A DNA stretch of 64,000 bases from HKST-UBA85 sp035654775 (lineage in GTDB: Bacteria; Bacteroidota; Bacteroidia; Flavobacteriales; Flavobacteriaceae), in contig DASRWB010000033.1 of assembly GCA_035654775.1 (NCBI GenBank), positions 1-64,000 on the forward strand, in the 5' to 3' direction. A program made the translations under genes and the position numbers. Below, piece by piece: positions 17,279 through 26,527 of the stretch (position 1 is its first letter; every line of letters starts with the position of its first letter). The notes beneath the pieces were generated by a model. It was not told where the DNA came from, searched no databases, and saw only the letters and a list, made by a program, of their open reading frames with translations.

Positions 17279-18130
17279 TTAATACGTCCCAAAATTAAAA
17301 TTCAGCATTTGTTTGGTTTTAGAATATACCTGAGGAAACTGAGCTTTAAACTCTTGCGGGGTTTCAATAAAAGTTTCAATAAGCACCGCAACAAACTCAT
17401 ACTGATTGGTATACGCATAATTTCGAAAATATTTTGACTCTAACAAATCTTTTCGCAAAGCAGCACTTGCAGTAAGAAGCTCGGTTAACTCTCTAAACGA
17501 ATCACTGAAAATGGTAGCACTTACATCTCTTTCTTTAATGCTGTTTAAATGAATGGCATGGGCAAATTCGTGTACCCCTAAATTTACATTATCGTTAGAG
17601 ACGTTAAATCCCTGTAAAAAATCCTGCCAGGAAATAACTAGTGTCTTCAACTGCGGATTAAATTCGCCTTTATGGTATTCCTGATTTGATTGAGAATAAA
17701 AGGGTTTGGGGTAAATCAATATTTTATCTATTAACCCAATATAATAATCTCTAAATCCAAAAGTTAACATGACTGCTGTAGCGGAAAGAAGTACTTTCAC
17801 CTCGTTGTTTACTTCTGCACCTTCGCGGGCAATAAAGGTTTTGTCTTTAATAAATGTGGCTACCCTATGCTCAAAATAGCGTTGATACCTAGGACTTAGG
17901 GAGTTGTAAAACTTAAATTTGCTTTTAAGGATGGCCTGTTGCTTTGGGTGCAATTTTTTTAAAACAAAATAAAAATGCACATAAAAGGGTTTTCTTTTCT
18001 TTAAGACATATACCAATTCTATCATTTTAAATGAATAATTGAGCATGATAATCAGTAAGACAAAAAGAAAAAGCCCTAAAATTATCTGACTTGCCGTATC
18101 TAAAGATTTTATTAATAACGCCGGATACAT
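17279..18130 (-). CDS. MtfA-like zinc-dependent peptidase
   Basis: 283 residues. A membrane helix lies near residues 14-34, followed by a soluble domain containing HEFAH at residues 187-191 (HExxH zinc site, here in VHEFAHAIHL). A likely third ligand glutamate lies in YEFVAVLIETF near residue 245. This architecture matches the M90/MtfA family. E. coli MtfA is a soluble aminopeptidase that also binds the Mlc repressor; the anchored form seen here suggests a membrane-associated peptidase of unknown substrate. It lies downstream of tRNA-Arg on the same strand, past a strong terminator. Confidence 0.82.
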   Translation of the reverse strand: MYPALLIKSLDTASQIILGLFLFVLLIIMLNYSFKMIELVYVLKKRKPFYVHFYFVLKKLHPKQQAILKSKFKFYNSLSPRYQRYFEHRVATFIKDKTFIAREGAEVNNEVKVLLSATAVMLTFGFRDYYIGLIDKILIYPKPFYSQSNQEYHKGEFNPQLKTLVISWQDFLQGFNVSNDNVNLGVHEFAHAIHLNSIKERDVSATIFSDSFRELTELLTASAALRKDLLESKYFRNYAYTNQYEFVAVLIETFIETPQEFKAQFPQVYSKTKQMLNFNFGTY

Positions 18131-18192
18131 TGCAATAAAAACGTTCCTTTTTTAATTCCATTGTAAGTATACGTTATTTTGCAGAAATGAAG

Positions 18193-18232
18193 AATAAAAA
18201 AAGGGAAACACACATAATAGTGTATTTCCCTT
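18193..18232 (-). terminator. Terminator after tRNA-Arg
   Basis: On the minus strand AAGGGAAA...ACAC pairs with GTGTGTTTCCCTT, followed by TTTTTATT. It begins 5 bases past the tRNA 3' end and is a strong intrinsic terminator. Confidence 0.85.
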
Positions 18233-18236
18233 AAAG

Positions 18237-18310
18237 TGACCCCTCAGGGATTCAAACCCCGAACCGCTGGAGCCGAAATCCAGTGCTCTATTCAGTTGAG
18301 CTAAGGGGCC
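18237..18310 (-). tRNA. tRNA-Arg (anticodon TCG)
   Basis: 74 nt. The acceptor stem GGCCCCT/AGGGGTC has one G-T pair, with discriminator A. The D-arm is GCTC...GAGC. The anticodon stem CTGGA/TCCAG encloses the loop TTTCGGC (anticodon TCG, reading CGA). The T-arm is CGGGG TTTGAAT CCCTG. CCA is not encoded. The 5' end lies only 4 bases after the stop codon of the upstream GatB/YqeY gene, so the tRNA is presumably cut from that transcript. Confidence 0.95.
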
Positions 18311-18314
18311 GTTT

Positions 18315-18764
18315 TTATGTCAATTTTTCTTTTACAATAGCTGAAATAGTTTTCCCGTCTGCCTGACCTGCAAGTTCTTTACTTACTATTCCCATAACTT
18401 TACCCATATCTTTCATGCCTGCAGCTCCTGTATCGGAAATAGCCTTATCTACTGCTCTTTCTATTTCTAGACGACTTAATTGTGCCGGTAAAAACTGACT
18501 TATAATTTCTGCTTGTGCCAATTCAGGTTCGGCTAAATCACTTCTATTTTGGGCGGTGTATATGGCTGCACTGTCTTTACGCTGTTTGACGAGTTTAGAT
18601 AAAATTTTTATCTCTTGTTCTTGTGACAGTGTATCGCTACCTGCTGATTGGGTTTGGGCTAACAATATTTCAGATTTGACAGCTCTTAAGGCTTCCAGTG
18701 CCATTTGGTTTTTCTCTTTCATGGCCATTTTCATGGCTGTCATTATCTTTTCTTGTAAACTCAT
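18315..18764 (-). CDS. GatB/YqeY domain-containing protein
   Basis: 149-residue YqeY-type protein, homologous to the C-terminal tRNA-binding tail domain of the GatB amidotransferase subunit. Visible features are the helical N-terminal half (MKMAMKEKNQMALEALRAVKSEI) and the C-terminal small domain with GAAGMKDMGKVMGIVSKELA. A role in tRNA-dependent processes is inferred from the domain only. Notably, tRNA-Arg starts 4 bases behind its stop codon on the same strand. Confidence 0.9.
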   Translation of the reverse strand: MSLQEKIMTAMKMAMKEKNQMALEALRAVKSEILLAQTQSAGSDTLSQEQEIKILSKLVKQRKDSAAIYTAQNRSDLAEPELAQAEIISQFLPAQLSRLEIERAVDKAISDTGAAGMKDMGKVMGIVSKELAGQADGKTISAIVKEKLT

Positions 18765-18791
18765 TGGGTACGTTTTCTAAATTTTATGCGA

Positions 18792-18836
18792 AGATAAAAA
18801 GAAAACCCAAAAGGCAATGCACCTTTTGGGTTTAAA
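18792..18836 (-). terminator. Terminator of the dcw cluster after ftsZ
   Basis: AAACCCAAAAGG (18803-18814) and CCTTTTGGGTTT (18822-18833) form a perfect 12-bp stem, followed on the minus strand by TCTTTTTATC. It lies about 40 bases past the ftsZ stop. Confidence 0.85.
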
Positions 18837-18875
18837 AAGAAGCGTAAAACACTAAACTTGACGTAAGGGTTGCTA

Positions 18876-20819
18876 TTAATCTACGTTATCATGCAAAAAT
18901 GAATTGTTGCTTCTTAGTTGTATATCATCATTGTCATCTACATCCAAACTGGTTCTGGATACAGAAACACCTGAGGATTGGGTTGAATTATCTAAATCTA
19001 CACCTTGTCTTTTATAGGCCGGTACTTTTTCTATTTCGTCTATTTTTGCATTGTTAAACTTATAGTTAAACTCTTTCATTTTTTTGCGGCGTTCTTCGGC
19101 GCGTTCTTTAAGCATTTCAGAAATGGGACTGTTTATTGGATCTATATTTTCAGTTGTTTTTTCTGAATTTGGTTCGTCGGTTGCTTTTTCTTTGACCACC
19201 ATTTCACTATTTGTTTCTTCTTTCTTTTGGGTTTTGGCATTCAACTGTGACTCTACTTCTATGTAGTTGTCCAAAGCATATCTTACTTCGCCTTCTTCAT
19301 TGGATTCAGTTACGGTAATTAATTCAATATAGTCATTGACCGGCATTTTTTTTACATCATCTTCCAGATCATGTTTGATTACATCTTCAGGAGTTTCTGT
19401 AGTATTATTTTCACTGTTTAAAGGCAGTTCAAAGGTAAGTGTGATTTGTGATTCATCTTCCTCTTCTGTTTCAGGTTGCTGTTCAACTTTAGAAACAGTC
19501 GGTGTGATTATAAAATCGTCTGCATCATCTATTTCGCCAAGCACTTCATCATACACTACCGAGAGGTTTCGGATGAGTTCTGTAGTGGGTATGAGCTGTA
19601 ATTCTTGTTCTTCTTGTTCTTTTTTAGGTGATTTTGCACTTGCCTGCGGTTCTTCTTCGTCTATTTCCAAAGTATGTTTCACTACGGTTTCCTGAGTTTC
19701 TTCTTTGAGTTCAACATCGGGTCTTATTATGGCGGGTTCGCGCTCTACGGTATTCAGATCGTGTTCTAAACTTTGATCGTCTTCTAAAGAATGAATTACT
19801 TTTTTGGCTTCAGTATTGGTGATATCATCTTGCTGGTCTATGTTAAAACCTGTGGCTATAATGGTTACAGCAATAGACTCTTCCAAAGTTTCATCTTCTC
19901 CAACTCCCATAATTATGTTTGCTCCATGTCCGGCTTCGTCTTGAATATGGTCATTTATTTCTCCTATTTCATCAATGGTGATTTCATGAGAGCCAGAAAC
20001 GATAAGCAGCAACACATTTTTGGCTCCGGTTATTTTATTGTCATTAAGTAAAGGAGAATCCAGCGCTTTTCTTATTGCTTCCTGAGCTCGGTTTTGCCCT
20101 GAAGCTGTTGCTGATCCCATAATAGCCGTTCCGCTATTGCTTAGCACTGTTTTTGCATCTCTAAGGTCAATATTTTGAGTGTAGTGATGTGTAATTACTT
20201 CAGCAATACCTCTAGCTGCAGTGGAAAGAACTTCATCGGCTTTGGAAAAGCCGGCTTTAAAGCCCAGGTTTCCGTATACTTCTCGTAGTTTATTGTTGTT
20301 AATTACTATAAGTGAATCTACAACACCTCGAAGATTTTCAATTCCTTTTTGAGCTTGTTCACAACGCATTTTTCCTTCAAACTGAAAAGGCATGGTTACT
20401 ATGCCTACAGTAAGAATATCAAGATCTTTGGCCATTTTTGCAATGATAGGTGCGGCTCCGGTTCCGGTGCCACCGCCCATTCCTGCAGTTATGAATACCA
20501 TTTTGGTATTGGCATCAAGCATCCTTTGAATGTCTTCTACACTTTCTACGGCTGATTGCTCACCAATTTGAGGGTTTGCTCCTGCACCCAATCCTTCGGT
20601 TAGGTTTACCCCTAATTGAATTTTATTAGGTACACCGCTGTTTTTTAAGGCTTGAGCATCTGTGTTACAGATTACAAAATCTACGCCTTTTATGCCTTGC
20701 TGAAACATGTGGTTTATGGCGTTGCTGCCACCGCCGCCAACTCCAATAACTTTAATGACATTTGATTGGTTTTTAGGCAAATCGAATGTAATGCTTTCGA
20801 ATTCTTTGTTGCTGCTCAT
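18876..20819 (-). CDS. ftsZ: Cell division GTPase FtsZ, with very long C-terminal tail
   Basis: Tubulin homologue that forms the division ring. The GTPase core (about residues 15-330) carries GVGGGGSNAINHM, the tubulin signature GGGTGTGAAP and the T7 loop region. After it comes an approximately 320-residue acidic, Glu/Thr-rich linker, so the protein has 647 residues against about 380 in E. coli. The extreme end is NSFLHDNVD, preceded by VPAYKRQGVDL; the classical DIPxFLRxQ tail peptide is not recognisable. Extended tails of this kind are, as I recall, usual in flavobacteria. It is the last gene of the dcw cluster, 32 bases after ftsA. Confidence 0.97.
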   Translation of the reverse strand: MSSNKEFESITFDLPKNQSNVIKVIGVGGGGSNAINHMFQQGIKGVDFVICNTDAQALKNSGVPNKIQLGVNLTEGLGAGANPQIGEQSAVESVEDIQRMLDANTKMVFITAGMGGGTGTGAAPIIAKMAKDLDILTVGIVTMPFQFEGKMRCEQAQKGIENLRGVVDSLIVINNNKLREVYGNLGFKAGFSKADEVLSTAARGIAEVITHHYTQNIDLRDAKTVLSNSGTAIMGSATASGQNRAQEAIRKALDSPLLNDNKITGAKNVLLLIVSGSHEITIDEIGEINDHIQDEAGHGANIIMGVGEDETLEESIAVTIIATGFNIDQQDDITNTEAKKVIHSLEDDQSLEHDLNTVEREPAIIRPDVELKEETQETVVKHTLEIDEEEPQASAKSPKKEQEEQELQLIPTTELIRNLSVVYDEVLGEIDDADDFIITPTVSKVEQQPETEEEDESQITLTFELPLNSENNTTETPEDVIKHDLEDDVKKMPVNDYIELITVTESNEEGEVRYALDNYIEVESQLNAKTQKKEETNSEMVVKEKATDEPNSEKTTENIDPINSPISEMLKERAEERRKKMKEFNYKFNNAKIDEIEKVPAYKRQGVDLDNSTQSSGVSVSRTSLDVDDNDDIQLRSNNSFLHDNVD

Positions 20820-20851
20820 GAATTTCGTTTTATATAGTTAAGTATTTTATG

Positions 20852-22159
20852 TTATTCTGCGTTGTCAAGAAAATCTTTAACACGCTCTGTTAGTTTATCT
20901 AAAAATGATTTACGTTCTTTTATTGCTTTTTTGGGTTGGTCTGCTTCAGTTGCTTGCTCTTGTGCTGCTTCGGCTTGCACTTTTTCAATTTTTCGTTTTT
21001 CCTGGCGTTTTAGTCCATCCATTACCAAACCAACTGCCGTAGCATATAAGGGACTTGTTACTTCGTCATCACTATTGCCGGCCAAATGTTCATTTGGAAA
21101 TCCTATTCGGGTATCCATCCCGGTTATGTATTCCACCAGTTGTTTGAGGTGTTTTAACTGGCTTCCACCACCAGTAAGTACAATTCCGGCTATAAGCTTC
21201 TTTTTTTGCTCTTCATGTCCATAGTTTTTTATTTCTAAATATACTTGCTCAATAATTTCCACTACTCGGGCATGAATAATTTTTGAAAGATTTTTTAGCG
21301 TAATTTCTTTGGGTTCTCTACCTCTTAATCCCGGAATAGATACAATTTCATTGTCTTTATTTTCTCCCGGCCAAGCCGACCCAAATTTTATTTTTAATAA
21401 TTCTGCCTGTTTTTCGATTATTGAGCATCCTTCTTTAATATCTTCTGTAATTACGTTTCCACCGAATGGAATTACTGCAGTGTGGCGAATGATACCATCT
21501 TTAAACACGGCCAAATCTGTGGTTCCGCCACCTATGTCTATTAAGGCTACACCGGCTTCTTTTTCTTCCTGACTTAATACTGCGTTTGCAGAAGCCAAGG
21601 GTTCCAGTGTAATTCCTTCGAGTTCTAAACCTGAACTTTTTACGCAGCGACCAATATTTCTGATGGAAGATACTTGCCCGACAACGACATGGAAATTGGC
21701 TTCCAATCGTCCACCATACATCCCTATAGGCTCTTTTATTTCAGCTTGTCCGTCAACTTTATATTCCTGTGGTAATACATGAATAATTTCTTCTCCGGGC
21801 AACATAACCAACTTATGTACTTGATTTATGAGTCTGTCAATGTCTTCTTCGTCTATTACCAATTCTGAATTGGGCCTAGTGATGTAATCGCTATGCTGAA
21901 GACTTCGAATGTGTTGACCGGCAATACCTACGGTTACATCAGTTATTTTTTCTCCGGATGCAGCTTCAGCTTCTTGCACAGCCAATTGAATAGACTGAAT
22001 GGTTTGTGTGATGTTGTTTACCACACCACGATGTACACCCAAACTTTTTGAGCGTCCAATGCCTAAAATCTCAAGCTTGCCGTATTCGTTTTTACGACCT
22101 ACCATAGCCACAATTTTTGTGGTTCCTATATCTAATCCAACTGATATATTTTGCTCCAT
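20852..22159 (-). CDS. ftsA: Cell division protein FtsA
   Basis: Actin-like ATPase that tethers FtsZ to the membrane. Actin-fold phosphate loops read VGLDIGTTKIVAMVG (phosphate 1) and ALIDIGGGTTDLAVF (phosphate 2), and the adenosine motif is IVLTGGGSQLKHL. The 1C subdomain that replaces actin subdomain 1B is present (about residues 85-165). After a charged, Ala/Gln/Glu-rich linker, the C-terminus ends in an amphipathic helix (SFLDKLTERVKDFLDNAE), the membrane-targeting sequence. 435 residues, directly between ftsQ and ftsZ. Confidence 0.96.
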   Translation of the reverse strand: MEQNISVGLDIGTTKIVAMVGRKNEYGKLEILGIGRSKSLGVHRGVVNNITQTIQSIQLAVQEAEAASGEKITDVTVGIAGQHIRSLQHSDYITRPNSELVIDEEDIDRLINQVHKLVMLPGEEIIHVLPQEYKVDGQAEIKEPIGMYGGRLEANFHVVVGQVSSIRNIGRCVKSSGLELEGITLEPLASANAVLSQEEKEAGVALIDIGGGTTDLAVFKDGIIRHTAVIPFGGNVITEDIKEGCSIIEKQAELLKIKFGSAWPGENKDNEIVSIPGLRGREPKEITLKNLSKIIHARVVEIIEQVYLEIKNYGHEEQKKKLIAGIVLTGGGSQLKHLKQLVEYITGMDTRIGFPNEHLAGNSDDEVTSPLYATAVGLVMDGLKRQEKRKIEKVQAEAAQEQATEADQPKKAIKERKSFLDKLTERVKDFLDNAE

Positions 22160-22162
22160 TGC

Positions 22163-22882
22163 TTATGTTTTGGTACAAACTACCTGATTATCAAATTTTA
22201 AATTTACTCTTGCGTAATTATGAAGTACCTTGTCTTTTAGTCCTTTTTTATAAAATGCTTTTAGGTTGTTTATCTTTTTATCTAATTGTTTTATACTTCC
22301 TAATTCAACAATAAAATCATAATTTCTTAACTTTAACCATAGGGTTTCATCTTGATTTTGATGAATTTGAACTACATTTGTTCGTAGAAAATTATCCTTA
22401 TGTACTTTATCCGCTACCCTAAACACCTGGGTTAATTTGTCTTTTTTTACTTGCCCTGTTACCAAAGGTACTCTTGCTGTATGATTATTTGATAACGGCA
22501 TATAAAACCCTTGATCATCAATATAGTAGGATTCTTGAGCATGTACTCTGGCAATAGGTTTTTTCTGTTCAATCTCAACTTTTAATGCGCCATCTATATG
22601 CAAAAAAACCTGTGCCGATTTAATCATGGAATTAGAATTTAGGGCAGCTTCCAATTTGTTCAAATCTAAAGTTTCTTTAGGCTTATTCGTAACAGCTTGT
22701 TGATTTTGTATTAACAATTTACTAACAGTTTCCGCTGTAATAAAAGGTTCACTTTTACCTATAAACACTATCGTTGGTTCAGCTATTTTTCTTTCCGCAT
22801 TTCGTTTTGCCGAAAAACCGAACATAAACACTGAAAGTGCTAATACCGCTATTAATTTAATATGTGATAGTTTATTTTTCAA
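22163..22882 (-). CDS. ftsQ: Cell division protein FtsQ/DivIB
   Basis: Bitopic inner-membrane divisome protein that links FtsL with other division proteins. It has a short cytoplasmic N-terminus, one membrane helix (about residues 8-24, IKLIAVLALSVFMFGF) and a POTRA-like periplasmic domain. The domain includes LEAALNSNSMIKSAQVFLHI and the FtsQ-type segment IEQKKPIARVH, followed by YYIDDQGFYMPL. Start codon is TTG at 22882, inside an 11-base overlap with murC. Sequence conservation in FtsQ is always low; the context makes the call secure. Confidence 0.92.
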   Translation of the reverse strand: MKNKLSHIKLIAVLALSVFMFGFSAKRNAERKIAEPTIVFIGKSEPFITAETVSKLLIQNQQAVTNKPKETLDLNKLEAALNSNSMIKSAQVFLHIDGALKVEIEQKKPIARVHAQESYYIDDQGFYMPLSNNHTARVPLVTGQVKKDKLTQVFRVADKVHKDNFLRTNVVQIHQNQDETLWLKLRNYDFIVELGSIKQLDKKINNLKAFYKKGLKDKVLHNYARVNLKFDNQVVCTKT

Positions 22883-24224
22883 GGGTCAATGCTTCTGTTA
22901 TTTCAGTTACTTGTTCTCCAATATCGCCGGCACCAAGTGTTAACAATACCTGGGCATCACTTTTTAAAATATGAGCTAATAGCTCTTCTTTACTAACCCA
23001 TTTTTTACTTTTGCTTTTGATTTTTGAAAGTAGCCACTGCGAGGTTACTCCATCAATAGGCAACTCTCTTGCCGGATAAATATCCAACAAGAGTACTTCA
23101 TGAAAATGGGACAGACTATCCGCAAACCCATCAGCAAAATCTCGGGTTCTACTGTATAAATGCGGTTGAAAAACCACCAGTGTTTTCTTGTCAGGATACA
23201 GTTCAAAAACGGCTTGTCTTACCGCGTTTATTTCTTCAGGATGATGCGCATAATCATCTATATATACAAAGTTTTCTGTTTTGATTTTATATGAAAAACG
23301 ACGTTTAACCCCTTTGAAAGATGCCAAAGCATTGGCGAGCTGCTGGTGAGGGAAACCATATTCTACAGTCATCGCCAAGGCTATTAGTGCATTCGACAAA
23401 TTGTGTCTACCAGGTAGGTTAAATTTGATATTGTGAACTATCGTTTTTGGTGTTTTTACATCAAAAATATAGGTGTTGTTTTCTACTCTTATGTTTTGTA
23501 ACGTATAGTCTGAATTGTCTTCAATACCGTAAGTAATGCCTTTTATAGGCAAACCGTTTTTTACAAAAAGTTTACCGTTTTCTTTCACACAGGCTGCAAA
23601 GGCTCTAAATGATTCCTGCAGTTTATCTGCTTCGCCATAAATATCTAAATGATCTGCATCCATTGAGGTAATGCATGCCATGTTTGGTGATAGGGCAAGA
23701 AATGATCGATCAAATTCATCAGCTTCAACTACGGTAATTTCCGTACCGGTGGAAATAAAATTTGAATTAAAATTTTCACTTACACCACCTAAAAATGCGG
23801 TAAAACTGGCCTTACACTCATAAAGCAAATGTGCCAAAATACTTGTGGTGGTAGTTTTACCGTGGGTTCCGGCAACTGCAAAACAAAACGTGTTTTGTGT
23901 AATATACCCCAAAACTATTGCTCGCTTCAGTACCGTGTAGGCATTGTTTTGAAAGTAATGTAATTGTTCGTGTTGCTGCAGAACTGCCGGAGTATAAACA
24001 ACCAGTGTCTGTGTATTATCGAGAAAATTTTCAGGAATGGTCGAAACTTTTTCTGAAAAAGATATGTTTATTCCTATAGACTCTAATTCTTGCGTTTGTT
24101 CGTTTTGTGTTTTATCGTAACCAGCTACTTGTTTATTTTGAGCATGAAAATAGCGAGCCAAAGCACTCATGCCTATACCGCCAATGCCTATAAAATAAAT
24201 TTTGGTATACTGGTTAAAATTCAT
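22872..24224 (-). CDS. murC: UDP-N-acetylmuramate--L-alanine ligase
   Basis: Cytoplasmic ATP-dependent ligase adding L-Ala to UDP-MurNAc, the first step of peptide stem synthesis. The N-terminal Rossmann motif is FIGIGGIGMSALARYF (residues 11-26), the P-loop is AGTHGKTTTTSIL (about residue 118), and the central-domain motifs DADHLDIYG and LPGRHNLSNALIA follow. The C-terminal domain contains DDYAHHPEEI. 450 residues. Its ATG overlaps the murG stop (ATGA), showing translational coupling. Confidence 0.97.
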   Translation of the reverse strand: MNFNQYTKIYFIGIGGIGMSALARYFHAQNKQVAGYDKTQNEQTQELESIGINISFSEKVSTIPENFLDNTQTLVVYTPAVLQQHEQLHYFQNNAYTVLKRAIVLGYITQNTFCFAVAGTHGKTTTTSILAHLLYECKASFTAFLGGVSENFNSNFISTGTEITVVEADEFDRSFLALSPNMACITSMDADHLDIYGEADKLQESFRAFAACVKENGKLFVKNGLPIKGITYGIEDNSDYTLQNIRVENNTYIFDVKTPKTIVHNIKFNLPGRHNLSNALIALAMTVEYGFPHQQLANALASFKGVKRRFSYKIKTENFVYIDDYAHHPEEINAVRQAVFELYPDKKTLVVFQPHLYSRTRDFADGFADSLSHFHEVLLLDIYPARELPIDGVTSQWLLSKIKSKSKKWVSKEELLAHILKSDAQVLLTLGAGDIGEQVTEITEALTLEK

Positions 24225-25324
24225 TTTGTTAATAGTTTTTCTACTTCATCTGCTATGGTTATGGTTGCATTCACCATGGCAAATTTTTTAATGTTCTTAC
24301 TTAACTGCTCTTGTTTATCTTTAGTAATTATCAATTGTGAAAATTTATTTTCAAAATCTACTTCCAAATCCGTTTCATTTATAACAATGGCTGCATTTTC
24401 TTTAGCCAATGCTTCTGCATTTTTGGTTTGATGATCTTCAGCAACATTAGGTGACGGAACGAAAATTACTGGTTTTCCTACAATACAAAGCTCTGATACC
24501 GAGCTAGCTCCGGCGCGTGAAATTATTACATCGGCAGCGGCATAGGCTAAATCCATAGTATTGATAAACGGAAATACATGAACGTAATTTATATCGTTAT
24601 ATATTTTATAATTGTTGTAATACAGCTTGCCACATTGCCAGATAACCTGCACGTTTCGCTTTTCAAAAAAATCGAGTTCTTTTTCAATAAATTCATTAAT
24701 TTTTTTAGCGCCCAAACTTCCTCCAAGCACCAACACAGTATATTTACCTTGCTGTAAATTAAAATGGGTTTTAGCTTGCTGGGTTTTTGAATGAATATCC
24801 AATAAATCCTGACGTACAGGATTTCCCGTTTTTATAATTTTTTCGGAAGGAAAGAAGCGTTCCAGATTATCATAAGCCACACAAATTTTATTTACTTTTT
24901 TAGCCAAAAGTTTATTGGTAATTCCGGGATACGAGTTTTGCTCCTGAATCAGGCAAGGTATTTTATGTGAAGCCGCCACATACAATAATGGTCCACTGGC
25001 AAAACCACCAGTTCCAATAGCTACATTTGGTTTAAACGTTTTTATTATTCTGTAGGCTTTTACTAAACTTACCGCAAGTTTAAGTGGAAACAACAAATTT
25101 TTGAAAGTAAACTTGCGTTGAATTCCGGCAATCCACAAGCCTTTTATTTCAAATCCGGCTTGGGGCACTTTTTCCATTTCCATCTTATCTGAAGCACCTA
25201 CAAACAAGAATTTAGCTTTAGGATAGCGGTTTTTTAACTCATTGGCTATGGCAATTGCCGGATAAATATGTCCGCCTGTTCCGCCACCGGAAAGAATAAT
25301 TCGATATGTATTGTTTGTTGCCAA
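24221..25324 (-). CDS. murG: UDP-N-acetylglucosamine--N-acetylmuramyl-(pentapeptide) pyrophosphoryl-undecaprenol GlcNAc transferase
   Basis: Peripheral inner-membrane glycosyltransferase (GT28) that converts lipid I to lipid II. The G-loops are ILSGGGTGGHIYPAIAIANE (residues 9-28) and LGGSLGAKKIN (about residue 197). The donor-site segment SRAGASSVSEL with VIFVPSP is typical. The start is TTG at 25324; no ATG precedes the conserved N-terminus. 367 residues, between ftsW (7 bases upstream) and murC (4-base overlap). Confidence 0.97.
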   Translation of the reverse strand: MATNNTYRIILSGGGTGGHIYPAIAIANELKNRYPKAKFLFVGASDKMEMEKVPQAGFEIKGLWIAGIQRKFTFKNLLFPLKLAVSLVKAYRIIKTFKPNVAIGTGGFASGPLLYVAASHKIPCLIQEQNSYPGITNKLLAKKVNKICVAYDNLERFFPSEKIIKTGNPVRQDLLDIHSKTQQAKTHFNLQQGKYTVLVLGGSLGAKKINEFIEKELDFFEKRNVQVIWQCGKLYYNNYKIYNDINYVHVFPFINTMDLAYAAADVIISRAGASSVSELCIVGKPVIFVPSPNVAEDHQTKNAEALAKENAAIVINETDLEVDFENKFSQLIITKDKQEQLSKNIKKFAMVNATITIADEVEKLLTK

Positions 25325-25331
25325 AGTTTAT

Positions 25332-26525
25332 TTATAAGGTTTCCGAAAGAATTTCCAATGGATTTTCTTCGGTATTATTTAATTCTTTTAATTCTTCTCT
25401 TTTAGCACTAACGCTCAGGATAATTCCAATGGACAAACAAGTCATCCATATACTTGTTCCACCGCTACTTATAAGTGGTAAAGTTTGTCCGGTAACCGGA
25501 AATAATTCAACAGCCACAGCCATATTTATCAGTGCTTGAAATACAATAGGCAGCCCAACGGCCAGCACCAGTAATTTGCCGAAAATGGTATCTGATTTTT
25601 GGGCAACTATCACGATTCTAAACAGCAGCCACAGGTAGGCAATAATTAAGACAAATCCACCAATTAGGCCATATTCTTCAATAATTATGGCAAAAATAAA
25701 ATCGGATGAAGATTGTGGCAGAAAGTTTTTTTGAATGCTTTTCCCGGGACCAACACCTTGAACTCCACCGGAAGCAATGGCTATTTTAGCTTTCTCTATT
25801 TGATAATCGGCTTCGGTATCTTTTCCGTTGGTGAAGTTTTCAATCCGGTTCATCCAGGTATCTACCCGGTTGGACATGGCTTCCGGAAATGCCTTTGTAA
25901 TTAATACAAACAACGCCAAGGAGGCAACCCCGGTGGCTACTATTACCAGTAAATATTTTATGGGGTAACCGCCTAAAAAGGATAAAACCATAACCATAGA
26001 AAATAGTATGGCAGTAGTGGAAAAATTTGCAGGCAGGATAAGAATCAAAACCAAAAAAACCGGAATCCATAGAGGCAAAATAGTTTCTTTAAATGTTACC
26101 TTACTGTCTTTAATTTTTGAAAGGTATCTTGCTACATAAACCAACAAAATTACCGAAGCTAATGTTGAGGTTTGAAAAGACATATTTACAATAGGTATTT
26201 GTATCCATCTGCTTGCATTGGCTCCATCTATGGTAGTTCCCTGAAATAAGGTAACAACCAACAAAATTAGTACTACGGGCATCATCACTATGGATAAACC
26301 TCTAAAGTATTTATAAGGAATTTTATGCACTCCGTACATGATGGCAAACCCCAAAACCAAATGCATAAAGTGTTTTACAAAAAAAGCGAATGTGTTTCCT
26401 GTTCCGCCTAAATAGGCTAAATTACTGGCAGCACTGTATACAGGCAAAAATGAAAATATAGCCAGCAGGGCAACTATGGCCCAGATTAATCGATCTCCTT
26501 TTAAGCTTTTAAACAGGTTTTGCAT
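25332..26525 (-). CDS. ftsW: Peptidoglycan glycosyltransferase FtsW
   Basis: Polytopic SEDS-family glycan polymerase of the divisome, partner of the FtsI transpeptidase. About ten membrane helices are visible. SEDS landmarks include the extracellular loop after helix 7 (GGVQGVGPGKSIQK, FAIIIEEYGLIGG) and the C-terminal block FPVTGQTLPLISSGGTSIW. 397 residues. The cytoplasmic tail after the last helix is short and Glu-rich. Confidence 0.96.
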   Translation of the reverse strand: MQNLFKSLKGDRLIWAIVALLAIFSFLPVYSAASNLAYLGGTGNTFAFFVKHFMHLVLGFAIMYGVHKIPYKYFRGLSIVMMPVVLILLVVTLFQGTTIDGANASRWIQIPIVNMSFQTSTLASVILLVYVARYLSKIKDSKVTFKETILPLWIPVFLVLILILPANFSTTAILFSMVMVLSFLGGYPIKYLLVIVATGVASLALFVLITKAFPEAMSNRVDTWMNRIENFTNGKDTEADYQIEKAKIAIASGGVQGVGPGKSIQKNFLPQSSSDFIFAIIIEEYGLIGGFVLIIAYLWLLFRIVIVAQKSDTIFGKLLVLAVGLPIVFQALINMAVAVELFPVTGQTLPLISSGGTSIWMTCLSIGIILSVSAKREELKELNNTEENPLEILSETL

Positions 26526-26527
26526 TT

